DNA of 64,000 bases from DASPJR01 sp035628505 (GCA_035628505.1 DASPJR010000118.1:21688-85687); one strand, 5' to 3'; positions 17,094 through 26,794 are shown, counted from the first letter of the stretch. Numbers and translations: made by a program. Notes: generated by a model from the letters alone, not told the origin.

Positions 17094-18434
17094 TCAAAGT
17101 TCCCAGCCCTTGCGGTACTCCCGGCGGATCAGCGCGTCGGCTTCCGGTGCGTTCCTGGCTTTCAGTGCCGCGCCATCCCATTCGAGCTTCTTGCTCAGCC
17201 GGTACGCCACGTTGCCGAGCAGCACCGTCTCGGTCAGACAGCCGGAGTAATCGAAATTACACGTCGTTGTGCCGCCCGTCTTGATGGCGGTAATCCATTC
17301 GTTGTAGTGCCCGATTGAATCGGGAATTGTCGGCGCAGGCGGCTTAAAATCAGCAAACTTGTCCGTGGGCAGAAGAATGTGACGGCCGTAATCGGCGATC
17401 AGCATGCCTTTGTCTCCGACGAACAGAACGCCGCTTCCGAAACTTGCGGGCTTGCCGTCTTTGCCTGCAGGCAGCGTCAGCGTTCCCAGCAGCGCCGGCT
17501 TCACTCCACCGTCGTACCAGTGCAGGGTCAGCGGCGGCATCTCACCGCGAGCCGGATAGGTCCAGCGCACTTTCAGATCCTGCGGCGCGCCCTCGGGGTG
17601 AACGGGCGGACCTTCGGCTTCCACCGTGTCCGGGTGCCGGAGCTTCAAAGCCCAGAACGGAAGGTCGATGAAGTGGCAGCCCATATCGCCCAGCGTCCCG
17701 CCGCCGTAGTCCCAGAACTTGCGCCAGTTTCCGGGATGAATTCCGGGCTGAAATGTGCGGGCGGGCGCCGGCCCCTGCCAGAGATCCCAATCCAAATGCG
17801 CGGGAACTGGTTTCACTTCAGTGATCAGCCGGCCGTTTGACCAGCCTTTGCCGCACCAAACATGGCATTCGGTCACATTTCCGATCGCACCGGATTGAAC
17901 AAGTTCGACGACACGGCGGTAGTTGCGTTCGGCATGGATCTGCGTGCCCATCTGCGTGATGCGCTTGTTGTCGACTGCGAGCTTGGCCATCAGTCGCGCT
18001 TCATACACTGAATGCGTCAGCGGCTTTTCGCAGTACACATGCATGCCCAGCTTCAGCGCCATCACCGATGCCGGAGCGTGCGTGTGATCGGGAGTGGAGA
18101 TGACGACTGCGTCCAGGTCGTTGCGTTCGAGCAGCTTGCGGAAGTCGCGGTACTTTTCTGCCTTCGGGAACTTCGCCCCTGCGCCTTCAAGATACTTTTC
18201 GTCCACGTCGCAGAGCGCCACGATGTTTTCGCCCTTCACGCCGTCGATGTTCGCCGTCGAGCGGTTGGCGACGCCAATGATGCCGATGTTCAGCTTCTCG
18301 TTTGGAGACTGCTTGCGCCAGCTCGCCGGATCAGGACCCGCCATCGCGCCGCGTGAGAGCATGCCTGCAATAAAAAACGAACCGTATCCGGCTTTGCGCA
18401 GAAAGTCCCGACGTGACAGGTTATGCGTGGCCAT
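17094..18434 (-). CDS. Tat-exported Gfo/Idh/MocA-family oxidoreductase
   Basis: 446 residues from the ATG at 18434, which has an AAAGGAG ribosome site; the open frame extends 20 codons further without one. A twin-arginine signal (SRRDFLRKAGYGSFF) precedes an NAD(P)-binding Rossmann motif (IGIIGVANRS near 51) and the EKPL motif (YCEKPLTHS near 137). The C-terminal alpha/beta domain is the large type common in PVC-group Gfo/Idh proteins. The likely role is periplasmic NAD(P)-linked oxidation or rearrangement of a sugar or glycoside, with the cofactor bound before export. It stands alone; the gap after the stop contains no terminator I can see. Confidence 0.9.
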   Translation of the reverse strand: MATHNLSRRDFLRKAGYGSFFIAGMLSRGAMAGPDPASWRKQSPNEKLNIGIIGVANRSTANIDGVKGENIVALCDVDEKYLEGAGAKFPKAEKYRDFRKLLERNDLDAVVISTPDHTHAPASVMALKLGMHVYCEKPLTHSVYEARLMAKLAVDNKRITQMGTQIHAERNYRRVVELVQSGAIGNVTECHVWCGKGWSNGRLITEVKPVPAHLDWDLWQGPAPARTFQPGIHPGNWRKFWDYGGGTLGDMGCHFIDLPFWALKLRHPDTVEAEGPPVHPEGAPQDLKVRWTYPARGEMPPLTLHWYDGGVKPALLGTLTLPAGKDGKPASFGSGVLFVGDKGMLIADYGRHILLPTDKFADFKPPAPTIPDSIGHYNEWITAIKTGGTTTCNFDYSGCLTETVLLGNVAYRLSKKLEWDGAALKARNAPEADALIRREYRKGWEL

Positions 18435-18880
18435 GCGTGTGTCTCCTTTAATAAGGTGGAGCGTTGCCCAGAGTTGAGTACACCGGCATTCCACAATTTC
18501 CCGTATATGTTACGCGCCCATAACGCTGAATTCTGTCCAGAAACGCACCGTGCGTATGAGAGAATTTAGAAGTACGAGTGGTTGCATTCCTGAAAACTCT
18601 TGCACAGGTGCTCAGCCGGCCGCTTTTGGCCGGCTCTCATCGCAAGAGCCCGCTATAAGGCCACGATACTGAACCCTGAAAACTTTTGCACATGTGCAGA
18701 CTCGTCTGTCGGTCGCAGAAAACTGCCGCAAGGCTCAAGCAGGCTCAGTCCTAAATTCAGACGAACAAGACGCCAACTTATCATCGTAAATAATTCATTT
18801 TGCGAACCTTTGCGATTCGCCTTGACTCTGCGTATTAAACAATCGAGGATACACGATTATCTCTCATCTGGAGCTTCATT
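18435..18880. other. Divergent intergenic region before the kelch-PKD gene
   Basis: 446 bases between divergent genes. It holds two 23-base direct repeats (listed separately), a perfect hairpin with eight-base arms AGCCGGCC/GGCCGGCT at 18614-18635 with no T-run, and a TTGACT -35-like hexamer at 18822-18827 without a convincing -10. A GGAG ribosome site sits nine bases before the kelch gene ATG. Confidence 0.5.
18589..18697 (+). repeat. Pair of 23-base direct repeats with palindromic core
   Basis: Copy 1 (18589-18611) and copy 2 (18675-18697) match at 21 of 23 positions. Both end in TGCACA(G/T)GTGC, and copy 2 contains the perfect palindrome TGCACATGTGCA. Their start-to-start distance is 86 bases. 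They lie upstream of the kelch-PKD gene and may be operators. Confidence 0.55.
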
Positions 18881-21751
18881 ATGCGGACGTCAAAGACCGC
18901 GCGTCGCGCTGGCGGGCTGATCTTTATTGTCATTACTTTCGCGCTCGTGGTTCTGCAGCGACCCAAGTCAGCTGTAGACCTCCCGCAGGTCAAAGCACCC
19001 CTCGCGTCCGACACTTGGAACGCCGAAGCACTGCTCGCGCAATACTATCCCGCGCCAGCGCGGACGCCGAACACGCCGCCGAAGTATCAACCCATCGCCG
19101 CGACGCGTGACGGCTTCGAGCCACCTGCCGATATGCAGAAGCTCATCGATAACCCCGGCAGCCGCTGGAAGAATCCCGCGAAAGCCGTGCAGCCTGTTTT
19201 CCCGAAATCCTTCGCCGGTCCGGTGAGGGTGCGCTGCGCGTCGGCCGACGTGAGCGCCATTCCGATCGGCGCCAATCTGCAGAGCAGCGGAGAGATCGCC
19301 GCTGACGGCAGCCTCATCTACCGCGACGCATTTGGCCCCGGCATAGACGTGGCCTACCGCTGCGAAGCGATCAAGACTGAAGAATTTATTGTGATCCGCG
19401 ATGTGGCGCGAGCTTCAGCTCGCGAAGCCGCTTCGCGTGGCAGTGTTGTGACGGGTGACGAGTGGCGAGTGACGGGGGGCAACTCCGCGCGAGCCACCGC
19501 CGTTCTCCCCCTCTCTTCTGAGGAGAGGGGGCCGGGGGGAGAGGTCAGAGCGGTCACGCAATTTAGTTGGGATCTTCAGTGTGGCGGCCTGAAGCCCCGC
19601 CTGACTCCCGGCCATACGATCGAATTCTGTGACGAACAAGGCGTCCCGCGCCTGCGCATCAACGCGCCCGAAGGCAAGGACGTCGCCGGCAAACTTTTGC
19701 GCGCCGGCGAGCAGCTCAAGCTCTCGCTCGACGGCGAGCGGCTGACTCTCGCGTGCGACCTCAGCCGCGCGAAGTTTCCAGTCGTAATCGATCCGAGCTG
19801 GAGCACGACGGGGGCGATGGCAGTTGCGCGCTACGCTCATCAAAGCGTTGTGCTAAACAGCGGCAATGTACTGGTGACCGGGGGAAATGGTCCGTCTACG
19901 TCTGTAGAACTCTACGATGTCGCGACTCAGACATGGAGTAGTCTACCGAATATGAATCAGGCGCGCGACGCGCACACTTCAACACTATTATCTGATGGCA
20001 CAGTCCTAACTGTTGGTGGTTATTCATTTGACGCTTATGGAACTGCGGAGCGGTTCGACCCTGCTACCGCGGTCTGGCATACGACCCCTAATCCGCTTTT
20101 TAAACATAGGCAGCACACGGCGACATTATTGAATGACGGTACTCTGATTGTGACCGGAATGGATTCTTCCGTGGAATGCGAAATCTTTTCGCCTACCAGC
20201 AATTCCTGGAGCGCCACTGGGAGTTTAGCCGCCTACCACGGTGAACAACGTCGTGCTGCCTTACTTCCGGACGGAAGCGTTCTTGTAGTTGGCGGAATGT
20301 TTTCGCCAGAGAGCGAACTTTACAATGCTCAATCAGGAACGTGGGCCGTAACTAGCGCCATGCAGCGGAGCCGTTTTGGACATACTTTAACAGTTCTGAA
20401 TAGCGGCGATGCGATTGTAGTAGGAGGCAAAGTACCGACGGCGACAGCTGAATGCGAGATATTCTCGCCTTCGACTTCCCAATGGAGACCAGCGGGACGT
20501 TTAAACTTCGCAACTTCGTCACACACTGCAACCCTTTTGCATTCTGGAAAGGTAATGATAGCGGGTGGTGATTTCTCTGGTAATGGCGACGCGACCGCGA
20601 ACTGCGAGATTTACGATCCTGCAGTGGACGCCTTTACAGGCACCTCTGCATTATCTACTGCTCGTTTTTCCCATACCGCGAACTTTCTCGCGAACGGATC
20701 AGCCATTGTTATTGGTGGCATTGGACTCTTTTCCATACCCCTTGCCTCCTGCGAACTTTTTGATCCGAACTCCGCACCTATCCTCCAAGCCGGAGTTACT
20801 CCTACTGGTGCCACACCCAGCCAGAACATTACCTTTTCAGCGCAAGGCACCGACCCCGACGGCGACACACTCACGTATCTCTGGGACTTTGGCGACGGCG
20901 CCACCTCTACCGAGCAGAACGCCACGCACGCGTACGCGGCGGTGGGCAGCTACACGGCGATGGTGACCGTCACCGACGCGGCGGGCGGGATGGCTTCGGC
21001 GACGGTGCTCATTCAGGTCAGCAAGGCCCCGACAGGGAGGGTGACGACAAGTGACGTTGTCGCGTTCGGCAGTCTGCCGTTCACGTTCGACGCGAGCACC
21101 AGCACCGATCCGGAGAACGCGATTGTGTCGTACGAATGGAATTTTGGTGATGGTTCGCCCAACGGCAGCGGGCAGGTCATCTCTAAGATTTACGAGCAGC
21201 CTGGCACTTACACGGTAACGCTGACGATCACTGACGCGGCGGGCGTCAGTACCACCGTGACGCGGCTCATCGAAGTGCTGCCTGGAAACCAGGCGGGGCT
21301 CTACAATGGCTTTGTTGATTACAAAGTCGGCTGGAACCGCTTGGCGGACAGTAAAGATACGCTGACGCTGAACGCCAGCGTGAACGTTGGCGATGATGGG
21401 ATCGGGAAAGATACGCCCGTCGCAGTGGAAATCGTGGGACAGCGATTTACGGGAACGCTTGACCTGAAACTGCGCGATTATTCCGACGCGAATGCAAAAT
21501 GGACGGTGAAGGCGAATGTCCGCAAGCAGCCGGCCGGCACGGTTCTGATCACGCTTAAAGTGAAAAACGCCAACCTCGGCCTGGGCTTTAATCAGCTCGG
21601 CGTCATCGGCAACGGCGATCCGTCGGACATCGTCGAGAAGGACATTCCGGTGCGGCTGGAGATCGGCACGCGCAGCTTTGAGGTGCTTGTTCCGTCCGAA
21701 TTCAAATTCAACGCCGCAGGACAGAAGGCGCGCGGCGAGGGAGATTCGTAA
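18881..21751 (+). CDS. Secreted kelch-repeat and PKD-domain protein
   Basis: 956 residues. An uncleaved or cleaved N-terminal hydrophobic segment (residues 12-25) exports it. Residues about 70-300 resemble the leader region of PVC-group large exoproteins. Residues about 310-640 are kelch-like blades with repeated GG(N/Y)..E.YD....W and H.A/STLL..G..L..GG patterns. Two PKD domains follow (YLWDFGDGA near 665 and YEWNFGDGS near 750), then a 140-residue beta-rich C-terminus. The role is probably cell-surface or extracellular carbohydrate or protein binding. Two oddities: a low-complexity segment at residues about 170-225 is encoded by dispersed-repeat DNA, and the kelch part has clearly lower G+C than the PKD part. 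Confidence 0.85.
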   Translation: MRTSKTARRAGGLIFIVITFALVVLQRPKSAVDLPQVKAPLASDTWNAEALLAQYYPAPARTPNTPPKYQPIAATRDGFEPPADMQKLIDNPGSRWKNPAKAVQPVFPKSFAGPVRVRCASADVSAIPIGANLQSSGEIAADGSLIYRDAFGPGIDVAYRCEAIKTEEFIVIRDVARASAREAASRGSVVTGDEWRVTGGNSARATAVLPLSSEERGPGGEVRAVTQFSWDLQCGGLKPRLTPGHTIEFCDEQGVPRLRINAPEGKDVAGKLLRAGEQLKLSLDGERLTLACDLSRAKFPVVIDPSWSTTGAMAVARYAHQSVVLNSGNVLVTGGNGPSTSVELYDVATQTWSSLPNMNQARDAHTSTLLSDGTVLTVGGYSFDAYGTAERFDPATAVWHTTPNPLFKHRQHTATLLNDGTLIVTGMDSSVECEIFSPTSNSWSATGSLAAYHGEQRRAALLPDGSVLVVGGMFSPESELYNAQSGTWAVTSAMQRSRFGHTLTVLNSGDAIVVGGKVPTATAECEIFSPSTSQWRPAGRLNFATSSHTATLLHSGKVMIAGGDFSGNGDATANCEIYDPAVDAFTGTSALSTARFSHTANFLANGSAIVIGGIGLFSIPLASCELFDPNSAPILQAGVTPTGATPSQNITFSAQGTDPDGDTLTYLWDFGDGATSTEQNATHAYAAVGSYTAMVTVTDAAGGMASATVLIQVSKAPTGRVTTSDVVAFGSLPFTFDASTSTDPENAIVSYEWNFGDGSPNGSGQVISKIYEQPGTYTVTLTITDAAGVSTTVTRLIEVLPGNQAGLYNGFVDYKVGWNRLADSKDTLTLNASVNVGDDGIGKDTPVAVEIVGQRFTGTLDLKLRDYSDANAKWTVKANVRKQPAGTVLITLKVKNANLGLGFNQLGVIGNGDPSDIVEKDIPVRLEIGTRSFEVLVPSEFKFNAAGQKARGEGDS
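19395..19555 (+). repeat. Composite dispersed repeat inside the kelch-PKD coding region
   Basis: Three repeat types are joined in frame. The first is a GCGAGCTTCAGCTCGC palindrome (near 19407). The second is a GTGACGGGTGACGAGTGGCG segment (from 19448), matching the family at 32441-32524 and 46639-46680. The third is a CCCCCTCTC...GAGAGGGGG inverted repeat (19508-19541), matching the family at 42639-42774 and 43976-44110. The total length keeps the frame open. Confidence 0.7.
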
Positions 21752-21871
21752 CCTTCTTCTGTGACAGCCTGACCCAGTTCGCCCCGCGAAGCCCCGGTTA
21801 TCCCGGGCGCGTACAAGCGGCTCTTCGAACAGACGTTTGTGAACCTGAAGGATAGTCCGCGGTCTCGCTGC

Positions 21872-23746
21872 TCACGACGCGCCTGATGTTGCCGGCGACG
21901 GCGAGTTGGCCAGCAGGACGGGCGGGCTTTCGTGTTTCGCGGGGACCGATGCCCGGCGGTAAATGTTTTTCCCGACCTTCTTCATCAGCAGCGGGATGGT
22001 TCGCACCGCATTGCGGTCGTTTTCCTGATAGCTCGGATCCTCGGCTTTTTTCTTTCCAGAAGCGACAGCCTTTGGCTCAAGTTTCGGCAAATCTTCCCAG
22101 GGAACCAGGCACCAGTGGAGCCGCTTGTCTTTGTCCACAATTTCCGCGTGCTTCCATCCGGCAAAATAACTCCGTGCGCACCATCGGTGGTGCTCAGCAA
22201 TGGCCAGCGGTTCAATATCCGCTTCGCTGAACGATTCGATCAGCTGATCGTCGGGATGAGCCGGCTGCCTGGCGGCATAGCAATTGAGTGCGCGCAACTT
22301 CACTTCAATGTGATCGGCCTGCTGGCGGTTGGAGTCGCGGATATCCTCATTGAGATTTTCCCAGGACCCAAGCTTCTTTTCGCGAGCCTGCTCGTAATGT
22401 GCGTGAATTTCTTTCGCGAGCACATCGCGTTCGCCGAGAACCACGTTCTTTTCGGTGCAGACATGCTTGATCTCACCAAAGACGCACAGTCCGCCGGAGC
22501 GGTTCGCTGCAGCGGGTTTGGCCGTGAAACTCAGCGGAGCGGGCTGGCGTGTGCGCACGCGAACCGGAACGTTCTGCAGTTTCAGGACCTCGGCCAGTTC
22601 CATGCCCAGCGCAAGCGACTTGCTGTCATCGTCCAGGCAGACGGCGATATCCAGAATCTGCAACGGATCGCGGGACCATTCCTCGATCTTCGTCCGGAAT
22701 TCCCGGCGCTCGGCCGTGGAATTAATGAATTCCAGGCTGCAGGGAATTCTGTCGACCGGATAACGCCAGCGGAACGCACTTTCTTTCTGCTTTTCGGGGT
22801 CGTTGTCAATGACCGTGATGCGAATGGGTTTCTGATTGGCGAAATGGCCCTGCTGCAGCGCCTGTATGGCAATGCTCTCTCCCATTTCTCCGAAACCAAT
22901 GATCACCAGGTGGACCGTGCGCGGATCGTGTGCGCCGTAGTATTCGGGATCAAGCGGCATGTCGGCGAGCGCCGCTCGTGCCGACGCGGCGTAGATGTTG
23001 AAGTACTGCACGCTCAGGGAACGCGCGCGTTCGCTGTCGGGTTTCTGGCGACAGCAGTTGCCCCAAAGCGCCAGATTGCCGATGTGAATAAAAACCTGCA
23101 GCGGTGTTTCCGTTCCCGTACGCGCTTCGGCCGCGCGATCTGCAATCTTGAGATTGGCCAGGTCGTCCTTCTGCAGCGCAAACAACTGTCTGGCGCGATC
23201 GGCTCGGGCAGCCAGCAGCGTGCGCCGATCGCCGGGGTCGCCAATCATGACGATGGCTCCGTAGTCGCGTGCCACGGGAATAAGATCGTCCTCTTCATCC
23301 TCATGAATCAGGACCACGCGCTGGCGCAGCGCGAGATCGCGGACCAGTTCCAGAGCCAGGGTGCTGTTGCCGCAGATGATGGCGTGGTCGGAGTAGCAGA
23401 AGCGCACAAAAAGCAGACGGAGCTGCTCGTTATACATGGAGAGGAGCGCGACAAACGCGGTGAAGACAGTTGCGAATGGCGCTAAGAACAGCGATATGAT
23501 CAGGAAATCGTTTTTTGCGCCGGCATCCAGGTTTGCGTTCAGCGTAAAAAGCTGCAGCGCAAGATAGAATCTGTCGTACCACGGTGCGCCGGGCTTGTGC
23601 TGATCACAATGAATCCATGCGCCGGTTATGCTGAGCAGCAGGGCGACGAAGATTACTGCAGCGACCAGGATCCATTTATCATCGCGCCAGCGGCGGGCCA
23701 ATGATACGGAAAAACGTTCTTTCGGCGTGTCAGGCGGCGTCGGCAT
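21872..23746 (-). CDS. RCK/TrkA-N channel-like protein with C-terminal RyR domain
   Basis: 624 residues from the ATG at 23746 (GAGG ribosome site; TTG at 23749 is an alternative). Two membrane helices (about 27-45 and 81-104) flank a segment like an ion-channel pore region. Two tandem Rossmann domains follow, one beginning DHAIICGNSTLALEL (near 120) and one LVIIGFGEMGESIA (near 280), as in RCK/TrkA-N potassium-channel regulators. The last part, about 510-592, matches the RyR domain of ryanodine receptors (EHHRWCARSYFAGWK, then LVPWEDLPK and YQENDRNAV). The architecture suggests a ligand-gated ion channel or transport regulator in the inner membrane. The ion is unknown, and no canonical TVGYG-like filter is visible. 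Confidence 0.85.
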   Translation of the reverse strand: MPTPPDTPKERFSVSLARRWRDDKWILVAAVIFVALLLSITGAWIHCDQHKPGAPWYDRFYLALQLFTLNANLDAGAKNDFLIISLFLAPFATVFTAFVALLSMYNEQLRLLFVRFCYSDHAIICGNSTLALELVRDLALRQRVVLIHEDEEDDLIPVARDYGAIVMIGDPGDRRTLLAARADRARQLFALQKDDLANLKIADRAAEARTGTETPLQVFIHIGNLALWGNCCRQKPDSERARSLSVQYFNIYAASARAALADMPLDPEYYGAHDPRTVHLVIIGFGEMGESIAIQALQQGHFANQKPIRITVIDNDPEKQKESAFRWRYPVDRIPCSLEFINSTAERREFRTKIEEWSRDPLQILDIAVCLDDDSKSLALGMELAEVLKLQNVPVRVRTRQPAPLSFTAKPAAANRSGGLCVFGEIKHVCTEKNVVLGERDVLAKEIHAHYEQAREKKLGSWENLNEDIRDSNRQQADHIEVKLRALNCYAARQPAHPDDQLIESFSEADIEPLAIAEHHRWCARSYFAGWKHAEIVDKDKRLHWCLVPWEDLPKLEPKAVASGKKKAEDPSYQENDRNAVRTIPLLMKKVGKNIYRRASVPAKHESPPVLLANSPSPATSGAS

Positions 23747-23941
23747 CAAAGCGACCTCGTTGCGATCAGATGTGCTCGAATCGTAGCACGAATTCCCCGA
23801 ATCGGGGCTGAAAATCAGGCAGGCGATGAGGGGTTGCCTGTCCTATCCGGAAAACACAACACCCACGCAACATTCTTTTCACACATATGTTACTACGGGC
23901 TGGTGTATTGGATTCTGCCACTCTGCAGAAAGGGCCGCTTC

Positions 23942-26794
23942 ATGCACTTTCCCATCGTTGCTCTGATTTTTTTTATCACCGCCAGCCTCGTTGCGCAGGA
24001 TAAGAACGAGACACGCGTCGTCCTGGATTTCGAGAACGGCGCTGACGTCGAGGCCGTCAAGCAGTTCGCGATGAACACAGAGGTCGACGTCGTTCAGGAC
24101 AACGGCGTCACGCGCGGGAAGAACTGCTGCCGCCTGATCGGTAAGGCGGGCCAGGATTGGGCGAACTTTCAGCTGCGCGGCGAGTATGTCAAAGGATGGG
24201 ACAAGTATGAATACGTGGCGCTCGATGTTTTTACCGAGCGCAGCGAAAAGATTCCGTTCTCGCTCGAACTGCTGGACCGCGATTCGAAGAATTACCAGAC
24301 GCGTTGCACGTTCGAGGACACGCAGCTTCATTCCGGACGCAACACGCTGCTCTGGCGCATCGACCGCGCCAAGCGCAACAAAGCCGAAGGCCGCGAGTGG
24401 CATGAGCTGACACCGGCTGAAAAGATCCGCCGAGACGCGCTCACGAGTGTGCGTTTCATTTTCTCCCCGCCGAAAGAGGGCGGCGATACCGTTCTCTGGA
24501 TCGACAACCTGCGCCTGCTCGGCGAAGACGCCGCCGTTCCGAAAATGAAACTCGAGTTGCCTGCCGGAGTGCTGGCGTACGACTTCGGGCCGAAAGGCAC
24601 TCTCGTCGCGGGCTTTCAGTCCATTGCCGCAGCGTCTGCAGGACTAACAGGCACGAAAGTCGTTGAGGCCGGCAAAGGCTGGCCGGACCCACTCACGGGC
24701 GATGGACTGGAATCCAGTGCCGCGTTTACCTTCGATGTCCCGGCGCCAGACGGTGAGTACTGCGTGTGGATCAGCGCCGGAAAAGTGCTCAACGAAGCCA
24801 CGCGCAGAAATCCTTTTACGCTGAAGGTCGGCGATCAGACGCTCTGCGATGAGAAGCTGAGCGATGCCGAGTTCTACAGCGAGAAAGGCATCTTCCGCCA
24901 TCTGCGCACGCAATTTTCGCAGCGGCCGCATGCGCTGTGGCTTGATTATGTTCTGCCGGTGGCGCCCGAACAGGTTGTGAAAGCAAAAGCGGCGGGCGGA
25001 AAACTGAGCGTGCAGGTCAGCAATCATCGCCTGGCTGCTCTGATCGCGATGCCTGCGGATAAAGAAGCTGAATTTAAAGCTCTGGCAGCCGCCATCCGCG
25101 AACAGCGCATCCGGCTTTTTGAAAACGGGCGCTACAGCGATCCGCACGAAGCTCCCAAACCGGCGGCCGGTGACGGCGCCTATGCGCTGTGGATTCCGGC
25201 TCCAACCCACACGATTCGTCCCTGGTCGGCCCCCAGCGAGGAGGAGCGCAAGACGGCAAGCCTTGATTGGAAAGGCGCGCCGGGACAGCGAGTGACGGCG
25301 CGCATCTGCGTCACCGCGTTTCAGGATCTCGGCGAAGGGGATATCACGCTCTCCGCGCTCACCGGTCCGGCGACCATTCCGGCGCAGAAAATTCGAACGT
25401 ATTATCAGAATTACCGCGTGGCTGACACAAGCGTCGATGAACTGGCGCTGCTGCCGTGGACGAAGATTCGCTTTGAAGCAGGCACGACCTGGTCGTACAT
25501 GCTCTGGCTTGAAATTCCGGAGGACGCTGCGGCCGGACAGTACCGCGGCACCCTGACGTTTAAGCCGGCGTCCGGCGGCGCGCGGGAGTTGCCAATCCAG
25601 CTCGAGGTTTATCCGTTCAAGCTGCTCGATACTCTGCCGCTGAGCTTGGGCATGTATTACAGCCCGTGGAAATTTCCGGAAGGCTTCGATCGTCGCAAGC
25701 TGCTCGTTGAACAGCACCGCTTCATGCGCGAAGTCGGCTTCACCGGCACAACCGTCGGCACCGGGAACGTGGAGTCGCTCAACAAAGACGGCACAGTCAA
25801 CCTGAAAGTCGATCCGCTGCTCTTCGATATTGCGAAAGAAGTCGGCCTGGGCCGCCATCCGAAGCAGCAGTCGATGGGCAGCACGCTGAGCATGGCACGC
25901 ACGATCGCGCGCAAGCTGGGCCTGAGCCCGCAAGTCGACCAGCAGCCGGGAATCGAGTTTCAGAAAAAGGAACTCAAGCCGCTCTATCAGGACGCGGTGA
26001 AAAAGTTTGCCGCGTACATCCAGCAATCAGGAGTGCCCGTCGCTTTCGAAAGCGTGGACGAGCCGCGCGAGCATCCCAATCCATGGAACCGCAATCTTGA
26101 GCACACCAACACGTACGCGGACTGGATCAAGGAAGCGTGCTCAATTCCCGTCTTCGTTACGCCCATGGGAGATGGTAACAGCGGCAAGGATTACATTTCG
26201 CTTGTCGATCATCACGACATTCTCTCGATTCATGCATGGCAGGCGTCGAAGCGGATCCTGGCGCGCACGCGCGAAGCGCAGAAGACGCTCTGGTTTTACA
26301 ACACTGGCATGGACCGGCTGTCATGGGGCTTTTACGCGTGGCGCATGGGTGCGGTGGGGCGCTGGGAGTGGCACTGGGCGTCAGATGGACTGACGCCGAT
26401 CGACGGTTACCCGTGCGAACTCGACGGTTACACGCCATTCACCGGCTGTGCCGATCAGACGCTGCATGCGCCGTATGCGACATTTCCCGGTGGATTTACG
26501 TTCAAGTCGAGTTTCCTTTCGGCGTCGGAAGGCATCACCGATTACGCTTACATCCTGACGCTTGAAGCCGCGCTGGCCGCGGCCAAAGGCGATGCGGCGA
26601 AAGCGAAAGCATCCGGCGAAGCGCAGGCGTTTCTGGATGCGCTGCGTAAATCGATTCCGGAATTTCCAAGTATCAAGAACATGAGCGCACCTGACGCCGG
26701 CGCGCTGGTCGGTGCCGGTCTGGACACGCCCGTCGCGGCCCTCACACCCGCCTGGCGCGCCAGGATTGCGGAGTTTTTGAAGCAGTTGAAGTGA
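23942..26794 (+). CDS. Secreted DUF4091 glycoside-hydrolase-like protein
   Basis: 950 residues from the ATG at 23942, which begins a clear signal peptide (MHFPIVALIFFITASLVAQ); the frame is open 36 codons upstream. An N-terminal beta-sandwich, carbohydrate-binding-like region (about 25-160) is followed by further beta-rich sequence. A TIM-barrel-like C-terminal half (about 570-900) ends with the DUF4091 hallmark region GFYAWRMGAVGRWEWHW. DUF4091 proteins are thought to be glycosidases of uncharacterised specificity in polysaccharide-degrading bacteria. FESVDEPREH near 700 looks like a catalytic acidic strand end. No partner genes for a known polysaccharide lie beside it. Confidence 0.82.
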   Translation: MHFPIVALIFFITASLVAQDKNETRVVLDFENGADVEAVKQFAMNTEVDVVQDNGVTRGKNCCRLIGKAGQDWANFQLRGEYVKGWDKYEYVALDVFTERSEKIPFSLELLDRDSKNYQTRCTFEDTQLHSGRNTLLWRIDRAKRNKAEGREWHELTPAEKIRRDALTSVRFIFSPPKEGGDTVLWIDNLRLLGEDAAVPKMKLELPAGVLAYDFGPKGTLVAGFQSIAAASAGLTGTKVVEAGKGWPDPLTGDGLESSAAFTFDVPAPDGEYCVWISAGKVLNEATRRNPFTLKVGDQTLCDEKLSDAEFYSEKGIFRHLRTQFSQRPHALWLDYVLPVAPEQVVKAKAAGGKLSVQVSNHRLAALIAMPADKEAEFKALAAAIREQRIRLFENGRYSDPHEAPKPAAGDGAYALWIPAPTHTIRPWSAPSEEERKTASLDWKGAPGQRVTARICVTAFQDLGEGDITLSALTGPATIPAQKIRTYYQNYRVADTSVDELALLPWTKIRFEAGTTWSYMLWLEIPEDAAAGQYRGTLTFKPASGGARELPIQLEVYPFKLLDTLPLSLGMYYSPWKFPEGFDRRKLLVEQHRFMREVGFTGTTVGTGNVESLNKDGTVNLKVDPLLFDIAKEVGLGRHPKQQSMGSTLSMARTIARKLGLSPQVDQQPGIEFQKKELKPLYQDAVKKFAAYIQQSGVPVAFESVDEPREHPNPWNRNLEHTNTYADWIKEACSIPVFVTPMGDGNSGKDYISLVDHHDILSIHAWQASKRILARTREAQKTLWFYNTGMDRLSWGFYAWRMGAVGRWEWHWASDGLTPIDGYPCELDGYTPFTGCADQTLHAPYATFPGGFTFKSSFLSASEGITDYAYILTLEAALAAAKGDAAKAKASGEAQAFLDALRKSIPEFPSIKNMSAPDAGALVGAGLDTPVAALTPAWRARIAEFLKQLK

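Noticed and set aside
21932..23485. A 517-codon plus-strand open frame opposite the RCK-RyR gene
   Set aside because: It mirrors a gene with clear Rossmann and RyR motifs and contains no recognisable domain or signal.
24644..26026. A 460-codon minus-strand open frame opposite the DUF4091 gene
   Set aside because: It is opposite a gene with a signal peptide and a known domain, and has no motif or ribosome site of its own.
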